Shown here one piece after another: positions 48,421 through 60,973 of a stretch of DNA of 64,000 bases. Position 1 is the first letter of the stretch, and every line of letters starts with the position of its first letter. The stretch lies in assembly GCA_009792885.1 (NCBI GenBank), contig WMCF01000012.1:12671641-12735640 (forward strand), read 5' to 3'. A model generated the notes under the pieces. That model worked only from the letters and a program-made list of their open reading frames with translations. It did not search any database and had not been told where the DNA came from. Position numbers and translations under genes: made by a program. The DNA comes from Eremophila alpestris peregrina. Lineage: Eukaryota > Chordata > Aves > Passeriformes > Alaudidae.

Positions 48421-50045
48421 CTGCAGGATTAAGCAGCTTTTCAGTCCACCCAGGGAGAAAAAGTTCAGGGCAAAACAATGCAGTGAGCTCTCAGCATCTG
48501 TTAGCCTAAGCCAAAAGCAAGTGGAGGGGCAAGAACAAAACCTGTACAACTTTATGTCATTGGATATGCTAAGCACTCCCACTGGAGCACCCCAGAGCTA
48601 GGTGACAACCAGCACCACAGCAAAGAGGGGAGGAGTGCCCACCATGGTGTGGCCAGGCAGATCTGCTCTGCAACGTGGGAGAGGATACAGCTTGTGCTGT
48701 GAAGGGCATATTGAGCAGCCTGTCTGCTCAACCAACCATTCCAGGCATCCCTACTTCTGAGGAGAAAATACTGGGTGAATAAACCAACACAGCCATGGCT
48801 AGGAGTTCTGGAGAGAGAAGAGTAAGCAGAGACACATCGATCCACTGTGGTAGAAAGACCTACAGTGTGCAGTCATTCTGAGGCCAAGTAAACTTAGATA
48901 CAGAGAAGTCTACTAATGACCACCATGAAGTCCAATTTCCAAAGAGAACACTACTGCAACCAACCAGATGCTATCACTGGTTCATCATTTTAATAGTTTA
49001 AAGAATAAAATTTTGGTCTCCTCTGTTTGAAACTACTCAGTTATCTTATTAACTTGGGTTTTTTTCTGAAATTCAAAACTTTGGAATTTCTCAATTCTAT
49101 CCCATCATCCTTAGCACCCACCACATTTTACTCTTCTTCTCCCTGCAAACTCCATAATATCCTATTATTTCTACATCTAGTGTGCCTTAAATTTCTCAAA
49201 CACTTCTTACATGCTCTTTGACTCCTGTATCTGTTTCTGCCTATCTACACAACACAAATGCTTCATTAAGTCCTCCTAAATGAAGAATGAATCCCCTGGA
49301 CCCTTGGGCATTTGTTATCCTTCTCTGAAATCCTTCTAAATCTAAACTAACTAAACATCAGATGGGAGTATTTAATTTTTCCTCCACACTTAAACAAGCC
49401 ATATTTAAAAAAATGTTTATTATTATTCTGTGTCTGAGATCACTCAAATAATTTTCTCCTTCTGCATCTGCAGTACAAAAAGAAAACCTTAAAATAATCA
49501 TTTTTAGCCATTTGTACTCAGGATGTATTCCACAAATAAACATGCAGGCACTTCTGGAGAGAGACCATAACCTATTCTTAGTGCTGTTTCCATACAAATG
49601 CAAGGACAGATTTATAAGAGACACAAAAATGCACTCCCTGCATTCAGGATCAGATTTCCAGTGCAGAACCAACAGTTTATGGATGAAAATATGTTTCTCC
49701 TTTCTCTGAAAACCCAAAACTTTATTGACACACTTTTAAAAATCATTTTGAAAACAGTTGCCCAATTTGAATCAAACTTTGAAATTTCACACTTACTAAC
49801 CTCCTACTGATATGGATATAAAGTGACATATTCTCACATACAATACAGATTTTTTTTTTAAGCAATACAAGATACGTGCTGGTAGCATAATCATAAAGCA
49901 TGTGATGAGATACTCTATCAGAAAAGGACTAAGAACTGCAGCACTGATCCTAGGTACTTTAAACAACACTACATGAGCATTTCTTTGCATCATAAAGAAA
50001 AAGTCTTGTAGACAAGCAATCTCACTTCTTCCTGCATTTACTTAC
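48421..50045 (-). other. MPDZ: Intron splitting PDZ3 before V-D-G
   Basis: 1,625 nt. A locally GC-richer block at about 48580-48850 has no recognised identity; the remainder is AT-rich. Confidence 0.55.
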
Positions 50046-50134
50046 AACTATAATTTGATCTCCCACATGGATTCTGCCATCATGTTCAACAGCACTGCCT
50101 TTTGTAATGCTTTTCACAAAGATACCAGAAGGTT
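50046..50134 (-). CDS. MPDZ: MPDZ exon 7 of window: PDZ3, middle part
   Basis: The 89-nt exon finishes the Glu codon and adds 29 codons. The acceptor is ATCCCAG and the donor GTT|GTAAGT. It encodes PSGIFVKSITKGSAVEHDG followed by GRIHVGDQIIV. This small exon covers beta3 to beta4, so skipping it would remove the core of PDZ3 and also change frame (89 is not a multiple of 3). The 2,365-nt intron upstream holds no recognisable element. Confidence 0.97.
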
Positions 50135-52499
50135 CTGGGATGAAAAAAACAGGGAAAATTCAGTTAACTAATTTATTAAGAAACAATTTAAATAATACAG
50201 CTACAGGCACCAGTCAAAGCAGGGAAAAAAAAAAGAAAATACAATCTTTCAGTAAGAGAATAAAAGAATCATTAAGAAAGCAATGATTTAAGAAAAACAT
50301 ATATATTATTATCATCTTAAAAATGAGCAAGATTAATGTCTGTTTGCATTGGATCAGATTTCATTCAAAACCTTACAATGCCAAATTCACAATTCTTAGT
50401 GCAAAACAAGAAATATTCTAACTTACTTTAACCTAAATGTTTAAACCAACACAGACAAAAAATGTATCTCTGACTTTCGCCAGATTTGGACAGAAAATTC
50501 AGTCTGAGGACACTAATCTGCTGATTTCTGCATTTGCTTAATAAAAGCTTAAGAAAATGCATGTTCAGATTGCCAAATTGAGAAAATTATAAGCAAACAG
50601 GACTACAACTTAAATTTGCAGTTTTTAACTGCAGTTTTTATTTAGCAGTTTTTATTACTATTTGATAAAAATGTCACAAAGCTTTAAAAACTCCAACAAA
50701 GCAACAAAATTCAACAAAAAAACGCTTATCAAAACAGAAACATTTTTGTTACTAACTAGTTACCACTTTTGAATCAGAAGGAAAGTAATATATAGAAAAC
50801 ACCAACAGGAGGACATTTTACTAAAAGAAAACATTTCAGGAAAAACACGCTTGCCTTTGAAACAAATTCAACAGCTCAATAAAGTAAAAATATATGTAGT
50901 TCCTACATGCACATTTTGCAAAGCTTACGTGAAATCAGGAAAAATGACAACACAAACTGGCATCAGATCACTCTGACGGTTTCAGGCCTGTAACACTTGT
51001 ATCAGAAATCTTAACAGCATCTACTTTCTCCCAACAGAGTTCTCACTCTGTAAAATGAATATGCTTGATGTGAAGATAATCCACTATGAAATGCATTTAA
51101 AAGCTGCCACAGTCTTTGCAGACCTCAAGCTAACTTTTTTCTGGCCCTCAGTATGACAAAAGTTAAGGAAGGAGGGTAAATGACTCAATTCAGCTAAGGA
51201 AAAATAAGATTATATATATATTTAAGTCACCTCATTGACAAGTCTCTATTTTTCTGTTGGGTTTCTTCTGGTGGGGTTGGGGGGAAGTTGGGGTTTTTAA
51301 AGAAGTTGTTCGCCCAGGTTTTGGGCATAATTACATGTCTGATCCTCCTAACTTTCAAGCTTTCTTGTATCCTGTAAAAGCTCTAAGATAACATGACAAG
51401 TTATTTGTCATTCACAAAAAATTCAGCCATGTTATTTATTGTCCAGCAGTTTTATTCTGCTTCTCTGACAGCAAAGTTGCTCTGTAACTGTTATATCACA
51501 AAATCAAATTACCCACTGAGCTCCTGAGACAAGAATATTCTCTAACATAGTTAGATGTAGCACAGCAATTTCAAACTGAAGACCAGTGATACCCAAACAC
51601 TAAATCAGTTAAAATACACTCTTATATCTATACATGTCCTACATCTTAATTTATCTTTTGAAGATTCAACTGAAAGCTGCTAAAGAGTGGACTTGCACAA
51701 ACTGTGACAATCTGGTCCTGTGGAAGTCCAGTTTTTTCTAATGCAAAAAAACTATAGCTGTAAACTGCCAAAAATATGGAATATACCTATCCACACATTT
51801 TTCAAACAACACCCATGTGGATAAAAGTCAAACCAACAGCTCTTTGAGAAGCTTTATGACTCATTCAACAAACATCCTTTCCTAGCAATACTGAATTTGC
51901 CAAATTTCCTCTAAGGAGGCCTAACAGAGTTCTGGATTATTTTTGTGAAAAATGTAGTGGAAATTACAGAGTAAAAAATAAGCAATCATCCGTGAACATT
52001 TCTGCATTTATTTATTTAAATAAACTTATTTAATGTCTGCCACAGCCCACAGGTGAAGAAGCATTTATTACATCCAGAAGTCAATAAAGAATTTGTGATG
52101 GGCTAGCAGCATTATACACATTCTTCAAAAAATAATAACAATCCCTTAAAACTACTCAGAATGCTACTATGTTGCCTTGTAAGAAGGCATTCTTCTAACA
52201 AAAAGGTCTCAATCTATTTTACCATTGTTTTTCAAAAAACGTGTAAGCACAGGTGTAGCCACAAGTGAAGATAAAAACTGATTTGAAAATACTGAGGTGG
52301 GATTTTATAATAACATAGATTGCTTTTATTCTGAACATCAAAAGGAAAACAATTTTTTTTTCCTTTATGAATTTCAAATAAATTTTAGATGGTTAAGAGT
52401 TCTTTTAAGAGAAGCTATACCAAAATTAAGTCTTTGATGCACATATAGCATAGTATGCAATAGACTGCATAATACAGTGAAGTAATCAACTGCAATTAC
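50135..52499 (-). other. MPDZ: Intron between exons 6 and 7
   Basis: 2,365 nt, AT-rich, no recognised element. Confidence 0.6.
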
Positions 52500-52614
52500 C
52501 TGATGTCTTGTCTCCAATGTAACCAGCAATAGTTATTCCTAAACCCTGGTTGTTTTTAGTGAGTTCAACACTGAATTTCTCCCCATCTTCACAGCTATCA
52601 ACAGAAGCATCATC
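52500..52614 (-). CDS. MPDZ: MPDZ exon 6 of window: PDZ3, first part
   Basis: The 115-nt exon is 38 codons plus one base (G) of a Glu codon. The acceptor is TTTTAG and the donor TCAG|GTAATT. After a short acidic linker (DDASVDSCEDGEKF) it encodes SVELTKNNQGLGITIAGYIGDK, in which GLGI is the PDZ3 carboxylate-binding loop. Mammalian MPDZ has the same exon break inside the insert GDK..EPSG. The linker is divergent, but the PDZ part is almost identical to mammals. Confidence 0.96.
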
Positions 52615-54469
52615 CTAAAAAGAAAAGGGAGTTAGAAAGGAAGCTTTTTCTATTTAAAGATTCACCATATTCTTTAATGTTAGTAACATGTAAAATTAGA
52701 TACAAACACACAAAAAAAAAGAAGTATGAAATTTGCTTCTGTTCATATTTGCTGTTCATCAGAGAAGTAAGAAATAGGTAACATTCCTCATGGTAAAGCT
52801 ATGCAGGGCAGGTCATGTCCTCCTCACCCCACTGTTCTGGGATATTATCTTTAACCTATCAAATAATTATTTAATCACTAAAATGACTGGTGAAATTTGT
52901 ACAGATTGAACAATTAATTTCTTGTACAGTAAGTCACATATTATGTACAGAAATATGAAGCTTGCTGCCTTTCTGAGACCTCCTCAGAACTAGCTTTAGA
53001 ATGCTGTGTTATTAAAAAGAAGGGGGAAAACCCCCAAAATTGTATTTCATATTCTATTTGTCTAAATTTCTATATTTTAACTATGGGTATCTTTATAAAA
53101 CTTGCAAGTTTAAAATATGCTAAAGCTATCACTAGTTGGGCAATTACATTTCTTGCTTTTAAAAGGCCTAAAATTTTTACTTTACCACATAGCAATTATA
53201 CTTCCAGCTAGTTAAATAATTACAATCTTCATTAATATCTGCTATAACTCTCTGAATTTCAGTAACAATGGATTTTGGGGCTATTTAATTATGTGTTGTT
53301 AATAAAAATTCAATACATATTAAAATCCTATTTTAATAAAAGGGGGTTTGCATTAAAAGTTTTTAATCTGTCCCTTCTGCATGCCAAATAGCAGCTATTT
53401 TTTTTTGTAAGTGTCAATATGGCAAACGGGCAGATACTAACTAAACCCAGTTTGACAAGGTCAGTATGTGCCAAAAAAGACTTTAGGAAAGCTATGATAC
53501 TACTCGCCAAAAGATAATCTGACTTGAGCTCTTTATCAAAGCAACTCCACCACAAACAAAATTAAATACAAGAAAAATCCATTTCTAATGCATTAATCAT
53601 CCCTCTGATTGAAAATACAGGATTATTTTGGCCACTAAAAAAAAGATCCAATCCCTACAGCCTTATCCTACAGCCTTGTGAGTTTTTACAGAAGAGACAT
53701 CTGCAGGTAACATGACAAGAAGTGCCCATTTTGCAAAGCCATTCTGGTCTCAATAATAGTATCAAGAGCATCATGAAGACTCCACACACTATCTGATAAA
53801 AAGAAACTAAAAAATCAAGCTCTTCACTCCAGGCTCAAATCAATGAGTTTTGCATGACTGTTAACAGGGTGCTCCTTCCAAGAATGTGACTTTGTGTAGG
53901 CAGGAGTAGTTCAAAAATAGCCTACCTCCTGCCTGAAGAGAAGTACCAGGAAAGAGGTACTGGAAAGCATGGAAACTGGGAAGGTGACAAAAACCTCAAG
54001 TTGTGCCCCTTTGCTGCTTTGAGCTATTTTGTCACTACTAGAAATTGTATATGTTCTGCAGCTGCAGGTAAATCTTTTAACATTGTATCACAACCTCAAA
54101 AAGCTAAGTACTGCAGAAATATACACAGATTGAATTATCAAATTCAGCTTTTATTTTGAGAGATGCACTTCAGACAAGTAATACTAGGGCTAAATATCAA
54201 TCCCTTTATCTAAAATGCAGAAAGGTTTTACATCTCTGAGCGCTGTGAAGACATAATGTACCCGTTTGTCTCTCGTCTTCCATGCTCAGAAGCCTCGATG
54301 TTAAGATTAACTATCTTAGCCTTATAGCCACAGAACAGGGGATGAATGTATGTTGGGTTTTCAGAGATATCACTACAGTGGACAGAGACAAAATGCTGGT
54401 ATCACTATCATAAATTGTTGCATAACAATCTGTCTCAGGCTGCAAAGCATGATGTAACCAAAAGCATGT

Positions 54470-54950
54470 ATTCAATTACCCGCCATTAAAACCAACTGGG
54501 ACAGTGTTCTTTATCTCTTCCACAACCCATCCTCCCTCCAGGGGTTATCTGCTGTTAATGGGCTACTTAAGTCTCACTGCATGACTGATGAAATTACATC
54601 ATCCCATTGTGAGATGCTCCACCCAGCGGGAGGAGCCAAGCATTCCCACCTGGATACAATTGAAGATTTGGAACATCACAGGCAGCCTTTTTCCACTGGA
54701 TTTCCAGAGGAAGATCAGATCCATCTACACCACCACTGGACCTTCAGAGGAAAACTAAACCCTTCTACAGGATCACTGCTTCAACAAGACCACATCTGTC
54801 ACTCCAGGAGGACTGAAGCCACCATTAAATTGGACTGCTACCAACACCCTGACTAACAGGGTGCCAAACTGTATTCTGACTCTGTCAGTGGTTTTGTACT
54901 ACTGCATTTATTTTTGTTTTCCTAATAAATTGTAGTTCTGACATGGGATC
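54470..54950 (+). mobile_element. LTR-like interspersed repeat of songbird type
   Basis: A 480-nt block runs from near ATTACCCGCCATTAAAACC to CCTAATAAATTG. It is less AT-rich than its surroundings and has a poly(A) signal (aataaa, 54924-54929) near its right end. Phrases such as GGATCACTGCTTCAACAAGA and CTGACTCTGTCAGTG are familiar to me from passerine LTR repeats. A 91-codon open frame inside it (54581-54856) is not a gene. Edges and class are approximate. Confidence 0.55.
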
Positions 54951-55009
54951 TCCCAAGTCTTTCAAACTCTTTCAAACCAGCACACAATCACGCATAATGG
55001 ACTTTCCTA

Positions 55010-55040
55010 TTCTGATGGGACTTCTCTTCTGATGGGACTT
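55010..55040 (+). repeat. 17-bp period duplication
   Basis: TTCTGATGGGACTT occurs twice, separated by CTC, just downstream of the LTR-like repeat. Confidence 0.8.
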
Positions 55041-55864
55041 GTCTCAAATCTACATTGCAATTAATGAAAATGTTTAGAAAAACAAGAGGTAAAAGTAAAA
55101 TGAAAACTTTTATCTTGGGGTAGGTTCAAAACCAGACCTTTTCTTCTCTCATTAATTTACTTCACATATTCACATTTAAACTCATCTGGTCATAGCCGTA
55201 TGTGGCAAAACAGTACTGTTTCTGACTCCCACGAAACCAGACAGTTACAAACATGCAAATTGCCTATTTAGTGGAGGTTTTGAGCTGAAAAGTCATCATA
55301 ATATTTACAGCATTTTTTAAGTGGCTGACAGTTGTAGAGGAGTAACAATACAAAGCATAATCATCAGCAGGGGAATACGAGCAGCAGCTGGCTTACTTTT
55401 TTTAGAAAGCCTCTAGCAAATGAGCAATGACAGGTGATGCAGGAAACAATTAGCATCTGTGTGCTGGTTGGCACAGGGAGAAGAGTTCTGATGAACAGAT
55501 GAAAATATATGGAAAGAAAAAGGGCAGGCAGACAGAGAAACGCTAAAGAGTCAACTTCTGTCCTGAAGAAAAGACTGCGTTGCTTCAGTTGTCCCAATGT
55601 AATAATATACCCTTACAAGCAGCCCAGAACAAGTTGTTAATCAGATTATACTTATGGAAGTCCTAAACCTTAATCCCAAAAGGCTTCAAGAATACAGGTC
55701 CTTGCACTGTAGACTCATTACATTTAAATTCTCCCAGACTGTCAGATGAGAACAGAGCTACTGGGAAAGAAAATCCTAGCTTTTGAGAGAATAAACACAA
55801 AAGACATTCAAAGAATAGTTATAGAGAAAGGAAGTTTGGGTTACATACGTCCACTGTGGCTTAC

Positions 55865-56068
55865 CTGTTTCTCTGGTGTAGGGGTGGGTACAGGTGTACC
55901 TGGAGGAACTGCTGGCAGAAGTGGCTCCTCAACAGGACCTCTTGCAATTACCAGTTTCACTCTATTTCCACACTGCCTTAGAACCTGTGCCACCTGCTCA
56001 CTGCTCATTCCAGCTAGGTCTGTGTCACCGATTTTCAAGATGTGATCTCCACTACACAATCTTCCATG
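55865..56068 (-). CDS. MPDZ: MPDZ exon 5 of window: PDZ2, second half, plus Pro-rich linker
   Basis: The exon has 68 codons, phase 0 at both ends. The acceptor is CTTTAG and the donor CAG|GTAAGC. It begins HGRLCSGDHILKIGDTD. Helix alpha2 is MSSEQVAQVLRQ, with Ser rather than His at its first position, so class I preference is not expected from this residue. The domain ends VKLVIARG. The linker is a Pro/Thr repeat-like stretch (PPGTPVPTPTPEKQ) that differs from mammals. The 1,164-nt intron upstream holds nothing recognisable. Confidence 0.96.
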
Positions 56069-57232
56069 CTAAAGGAAAAATAATGACAAAACAATGCCAT
56101 TTCTCCCAGGTACCATACAACTAGAATAAAAGCACATAGTTTTAGTCACTTCTAAGACACATGAATCAGGTGACTTTTTTGGATACCAACATGGAGAAGA
56201 AAAGAAGGTTGCCTAATGCCATACAAATTTTACTAGGAATTTCCCCAGAAATATCCAGGAGATCCTTTTGCAAGACATCACCCAAGCACAGAGAGAAAAC
56301 GTGTTTAGCTTGGTTACTGCTACTGGTATTTAACAGCTGCATGTAGACTGCAGAACCCTGAGTTTCATTTTCAAGCACACTTCTGAAAAACAGCATACAA
56401 ACACATATCCAGCACTGATGCTAAAATACTAGTAGTAGTAACCAGATTAACCATGACTTCAAAATAAAATTAATTTCTCTCTTCCTGTGATCCAGCTATC
56501 TAAATTGCTTTACACTGGTTTAGTCTCTAACTGATTTAACTTCAATTAATAAAAAACGTTCACATGAACTTAGGCCATATGATGATTGTTACAGAGACAG
56601 GTTTGTAAAAGGATCTACCTCTTCAGGGGAAAGGGGGCTGCAGTAAATCCTATCCATGCAGCTCCAGGCCCTGTTATCAGGCCACTACTGCTATTCTTGG
56701 AAGACTGACTGGTCCCTTGGCCTATTCAATCCTTGACCATCATTAATGCAGCCCTAGGTACCTGTCCAATGAACAAGCCTGAAATGAGCTGTGACAACCA
56801 AATTCAATTCACATGAGCCCTTCAGGCAAGAGCAGAGCCTTTGTCTTGAACCAGACATGTGAAGCCACATACTTGCTCCAAGCTTCCGCAGAGAAAAGCA
56901 GATGCTCTTACGTGTTAGGGCACAGCAAGTCAATGTTTGGAGTCCCCACCTCCCCTGATTCCAACCAGTACACTCGTGAAAGAATTAAGACTCTAAATGC
57001 ACAAAACATATAAAATGTTACACATCTGAAAATGCAATTTAGAGCTTAATCCACCTTGAAAATTCAAATGCAGAGACTCCCGCACTAAACACACCTTTAC
57101 AGAGGAAAATTTTCAGTAATTCCTGTTTCTTTTTTTACGTTTATTTGGATAAAAACTACTGTTTGGTCTGACGAAAGTAAAGAGTAACTTCACACCTTAC
57201 TGAACAGTAACAGAGAGGTAGATTGAATTTAC

Positions 57233-57361
57233 CTGATCAGCCACTCCTCCTGGAAGGATGGTTTTAACAATCACTCCAGTTGACTTTCCTCCCACTATCC
57301 CAAATCCCAGACCTGAGCCATCATTCACCAACTCTATGGTCTCCACATGCTGCCAGTGAAC
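57233..57361 (-). CDS. MPDZ: MPDZ exon 4 of window: PDZ2, first half
   Basis: The exon has 43 codons, phase 0 at both ends. The acceptor is TTTTAG and the donor CAG|GTAAAT. It starts VHWQHVETIELV and carries the loop GSGLGFGIVGG, then VIVKTILPGGVADQ. It splits PDZ2 at nearly the same point (before the conserved H/D-G-R-L) at which PDZ1 is split. Only two residues in the loop region differ from the human protein as I remember it. A short CR1 tail sits just upstream of the acceptor, at 57398-57448. Confidence 0.97.
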
Positions 57362-57397
57362 CTAAAAGGAATAAATATGAATTTTCAAATGACTGTA

Positions 57398-57448
57398 AAC
57401 ATAGAATCATAGAATTGTTCAGGTGCAAAAAGACCTTTGAGATTATGA
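57398..57448 (-). mobile_element. CR1 3'-tail fragment
   Basis: The plus strand reads ACATAGAATCATAGAATTG and then CAAAAAGACCTTTGAGATT. This is the reverse complement of a CR1 3' end with two copies of the ATTCTATG-type terminal repeat. It is only about 50 nt and lies 37 nt upstream of the PDZ2 exon. Confidence 0.65.
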
Positions 57449-58167
57449 AGTTATTAATATATGTATAAGAATTTTCAAGTTATTTTCTCTTATTTCTTGA
57501 GTATGTTTTTAAAAATGGAAAATTGGAGGAAGATGGGCACATAATACCTTTTAACAATTGCTGTTAGGGGTGATATTACATAATATTTAGTCAGTAAATT
57601 ACTAACTGTATAACAGGTGGAACTTCTCTGATACAAACTAGCGTTGGGTAATGGGTTAGATCTATAATGAACTTGTCAAATGAATTTAGGCAGCAGCTTA
57701 GGGCTGCCCACCTTCATGCCCCTTTGCAGTCAGAAAATACTGGTCCTAGAAAACCACACAGGACTGGAAACTAAAATCTTCAGATAAAAGCATGTTCACA
57801 TCAACCATTCTAACAAAGCACAGGAAAAAGCAAAATCCCAATTCAGTATTTTTAAGGCTGAAAGCAGAACCAAATACTGTGAGGCAGGCAGTAGCAGAAT
57901 TACTCCGTGTAATAAAGTCTTCTGGATTGTCTGGTGGCAACAGCACTAGAATGAAGTCATTCTGATGGCAAACTTTGTGTTCTGACAAAAGTTCTGACAA
58001 AACTGCTCTGAAAGAAGGACAAATCCTAGCTCCCTCACATGGGGCACTACCTGAAGGGGCAGCTGGAAGCTCATAGTATTCTTTCTCCTGAAAAACTCAC
58101 ACAGTAAACTCATCTGAAATCTAAAAATCACAGCTGGTGCTACACCAGCTATAATCTTGAAATCAAG

Positions 58168-58192
58168 TTGTTTTTTTTTGTTTTTTTTTTTA
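58168..58192 (+). repeat. T-rich tract
   Basis: Two T runs separated by G; intronic. Confidence 0.8.
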
Positions 58193-59319
58193 ATAATCAA
58201 GGTACTGCAAACTCAAAGCCCTGTAGTACCTGTTTGGAAATCCAGTCTTAAAATAAAATCAGTATGGTAAAGCAAAGCCGGAGGGAAAAAGAATGGCTCC
58301 TAGTACATTGCATTTGAAAGCAAAGAGAACATGAGTATTGGGAAAGGCATGCTAAAAAAAAGCAGAAGCAGCTATGGAATGTTTGTAAGTAACCTCTTCA
58401 AGCAAGGGAAGCTATTTAGCAAACTCAGAGGGCAGTCACAAAGAGAAAGAAGTTTGTCACAGCAATACTGGAAGAGGGCAGGCTTCTCCCATGTGTTAGG
58501 AAAAGTTACATCAGTCAACTGCACTCCTGCACATAGATAAAAGAAATAATCCTGACATTCCTTCATTAAAGGTTTTATGCTAATGATTGAAAAAGCACTA
58601 AAACAATTCCTTTTTCCAGACTGATTGCTCTCTGTACTTCGGGTAACTGACTCCTTCTTAAAGAAGGGCCACAGATGACTGAACAGTAAAACCTACAGAA
58701 ACTGATTATAGGCTGTTTCATCCCAGGACAAGCCATTACATGATAAAGTAAGAGGAAGAAAAAGTGCAGTTAATATCATCATGTCTATGAACTGTGCTGT
58801 CTACACCGAGATATACAAAAGCTCTCAAAAGGAAAGAATTGTAGCAGAGCTGCTTTTTGCAGAGTCCTTAAGTGCATTTTATAACTTTACTGGAGCTCCC
58901 ATGCTAAAAGACAAAACAAACACAAAACCACCCATCCAGCTGGTGGTGCAGATCAGATTACAATGCCTCAAAAAACTGTTTGCTCAAGCAGAAGGCAAAG
59001 AAAAAAATATCCTGTTTACTGCAATCTCAAAATAAAGCTTCATCAAGTAAGGTAAACATGCTGTATTTGCACTGGTGGATACAGATTATTTGGCAGATGG
59101 GAGCAAGGAATACATCCAAGATGAAGATTTTCTTTTTCCCCAGAAAGCCTGAATATTTTCTACTCTTTGTAGGGGAAAGGTACAATAAAGATAAGTAGGA
59201 GAAAAACCTCAAGAACTGTGAAGGAATGTACATACAAGTTACAAAAATGACTCAAAAGACTATATGCAGTAAATGCATGCACGTCCAGGTCTCAATACAG
59301 ATGTTTGGGCTATACTCAC

Positions 59320-59533
59320 CGGGTTGGAATGGGCTGACACTGTGCTAGCAGCAGATGGGGACCGAGAAACTACAGGACTGATGAGCTGAGGAAAAGCGCC
59401 TCTAGCCACAACTAGCTGGACATTGTCTTTTGCTTTCTGCAAAATGCTGATAGCCTGTTGATGTGTAATTGTCTGATCAAGGGCTTGTCCATTAATAGCA
59501 AGGATTTGATCTGCTTCCTTCAGCTTTCCATCT
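59320..59533 (-). CDS. MPDZ: MPDZ exon 3 of window: PDZ1, second half, plus linker
   Basis: The 214-nt exon is one base finishing the split Arg codon followed by 71 codons. The donor is CCG|GTGAGT. It contains DGKLKEADQILAINGQ and helix alpha2 starting TITHQQAISIL. His at the first alpha2 position predicts a class I domain (preference for S/T-x-hydrophobic C termini). The domain ends QLVVARG, followed by a Ser-rich linker with SRSPSAAST. The acceptor tract lies downstream of two C-runs on the plus strand near 59660-59690, that is, G-runs in the transcript. The 1,440-nt intron to the next exon has nothing else recognisable. Confidence 0.97.
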
Positions 59534-59659
59534 CTGTCACATAGGTGTAAAGAGGAAGGAGGATGACAAAACAAACAAATAAGAAAAATCGATGAAACAC
59601 TGCCCCAGAAATTGCAATATCTTGACAACCTTCCAGGATTTTTAATAACCTGGTCTCTA

Positions 59660-59692
59660 TCCCCCCCCACTTTTTTAATCCCCCCCTGCAGT
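59660..59692 (-). repeat. Paired G-runs in the transcript upstream of PDZ1 exon
   Basis: The plus strand has two C-runs (8 and 6 C) separated by about 11 nt, so the MPDZ transcript carries two G-runs about 130-160 nt upstream of the acceptor of exon 3. G-runs in introns can act as splicing enhancers; that role is only inferred. Confidence 0.6.
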
Positions 59693-60973
59693 TTTGCTGA
59701 AAGGAGCTGATGTGGCACCCTGGTGATTGCTCCCTTTGAAGCTAATCCCACTGCTACTTTCCCCTGGCTACTACCCCCTAGCCAGCTTTCTTCTCCCTGA
59801 ACCCCATGCGAGACTAAGCATATTAATCTCAGTCGCTCCCAACCACAGCCTGGGAATTTATGTTTATCCTTGACTTTGAGCCTCTTGCTTTACAGACCAA
59901 GTGCTCCACTTTGTTTAATGCACCCATTCTGAATATTCATCAAACCACAGAGTGGAACACACTTTCATCAATATGTTTCAGAAACAAATTTTGTTTTGCT
60001 AAAAAACAAGGTGGGGGGAAAGGAATAGAATAAATGAAAAAAGAAAGAAACCAAACAAAAATGGTAAAATAGCTCCCTTTTATGCAAGGGGGGAAAGCAC
60101 TGAACAAATTTAAAAAAACCTCTTCACCTTCTGACACAGGAAACATCACTGTAAAAGTACACACAGAGTCCTTCCTCGGATATACTCCAAAGCAAGTGTA
60201 TGAAGCCTACACAGCTGAATTACCCTCTCTTTCCTCCACCACTTCTTTGCATCCCAAAGTGGCAATGCTTTGATAACAAAGGGCAGCAAGGAAAATGATG
60301 ACCTCTATTACATCAGCCTTTGTCAGCACCTACATTGTAGAAACCTAGGTAGAGCACTCAGGAAAAAGACTATTTAGCTTCAACCCATAGTATTTCACTT
60401 GTGAATTTGAACCATTTTCCAGAGTGCTCTCAAAGACTTATTACTGCCAGAGCCTTTCTCATTTATAAGCCCTGTAACAGTAGTTGAATGTTCTTTTTCT
60501 TGACAGTGAATCTGGCAGGGCCTGATTCAGTAAAGATAGGTCTCATCCAAGCAGTACGTGAAGTAAAAGCAAATACATCTCAAATGGGAAGGAAACAAAC
60601 AGAAAAATAAACAAAAAAACCGTCATCTCAACCAAAACAACACTTTGTAACTGATTAACTACAATTAACTCTGAATACCATGTTCTTGTGTCTCTTGACC
60701 ATGTTCTTATAGACTTATAATGACACAGAACAGTTGCTTCCTCTTTTTCCCTGTTTAAAAACCCCAGGGAAATGGTGTTTGTGTTTCTGTAAATTAAGAA
60801 CAGTTCATATGATGCCTGTTCCAACATCACATAAATTGTGGCAAGTAACTTTACATCTGCAATGACACTCAGAATAGAAAACATGCCCTTGTACAAAATA
60901 ACAGCAGTAACACTACAGAACTGCAGTGTCACATTAACATTTGGTATAGTAAAATATTCAGTAGTAATATTAC

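Larger units (their letters stand above)
52615..55864 (-). other. MPDZ: Intron between exons 5 and 6
   Basis: 3,250 nt containing the LTR-like repeat at 54470-54950 and the duplication at 55010-55040. The rest is unremarkable. Confidence 0.6.
57362..59319 (-). other. MPDZ: Intron between PDZ1 and PDZ2 exons
   Basis: 1,958 nt with the CR1 tail at 57398-57448 and a T-rich tract at 58168-58192. Nothing else recognised. Confidence 0.6.

Noticed and set aside
48580..48850. GC-richer block as exon or regulatory element
   Set aside because: Frames on the minus strand have no homology and no matching splice phases; it is probably an old unidentified repeat or ordinary intron.
54581..54856. 91-codon plus-strand open frame
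   Set aside because: It lies wholly in the LTR-like repeat and has no similarity to retroviral or host proteins that I recognise.
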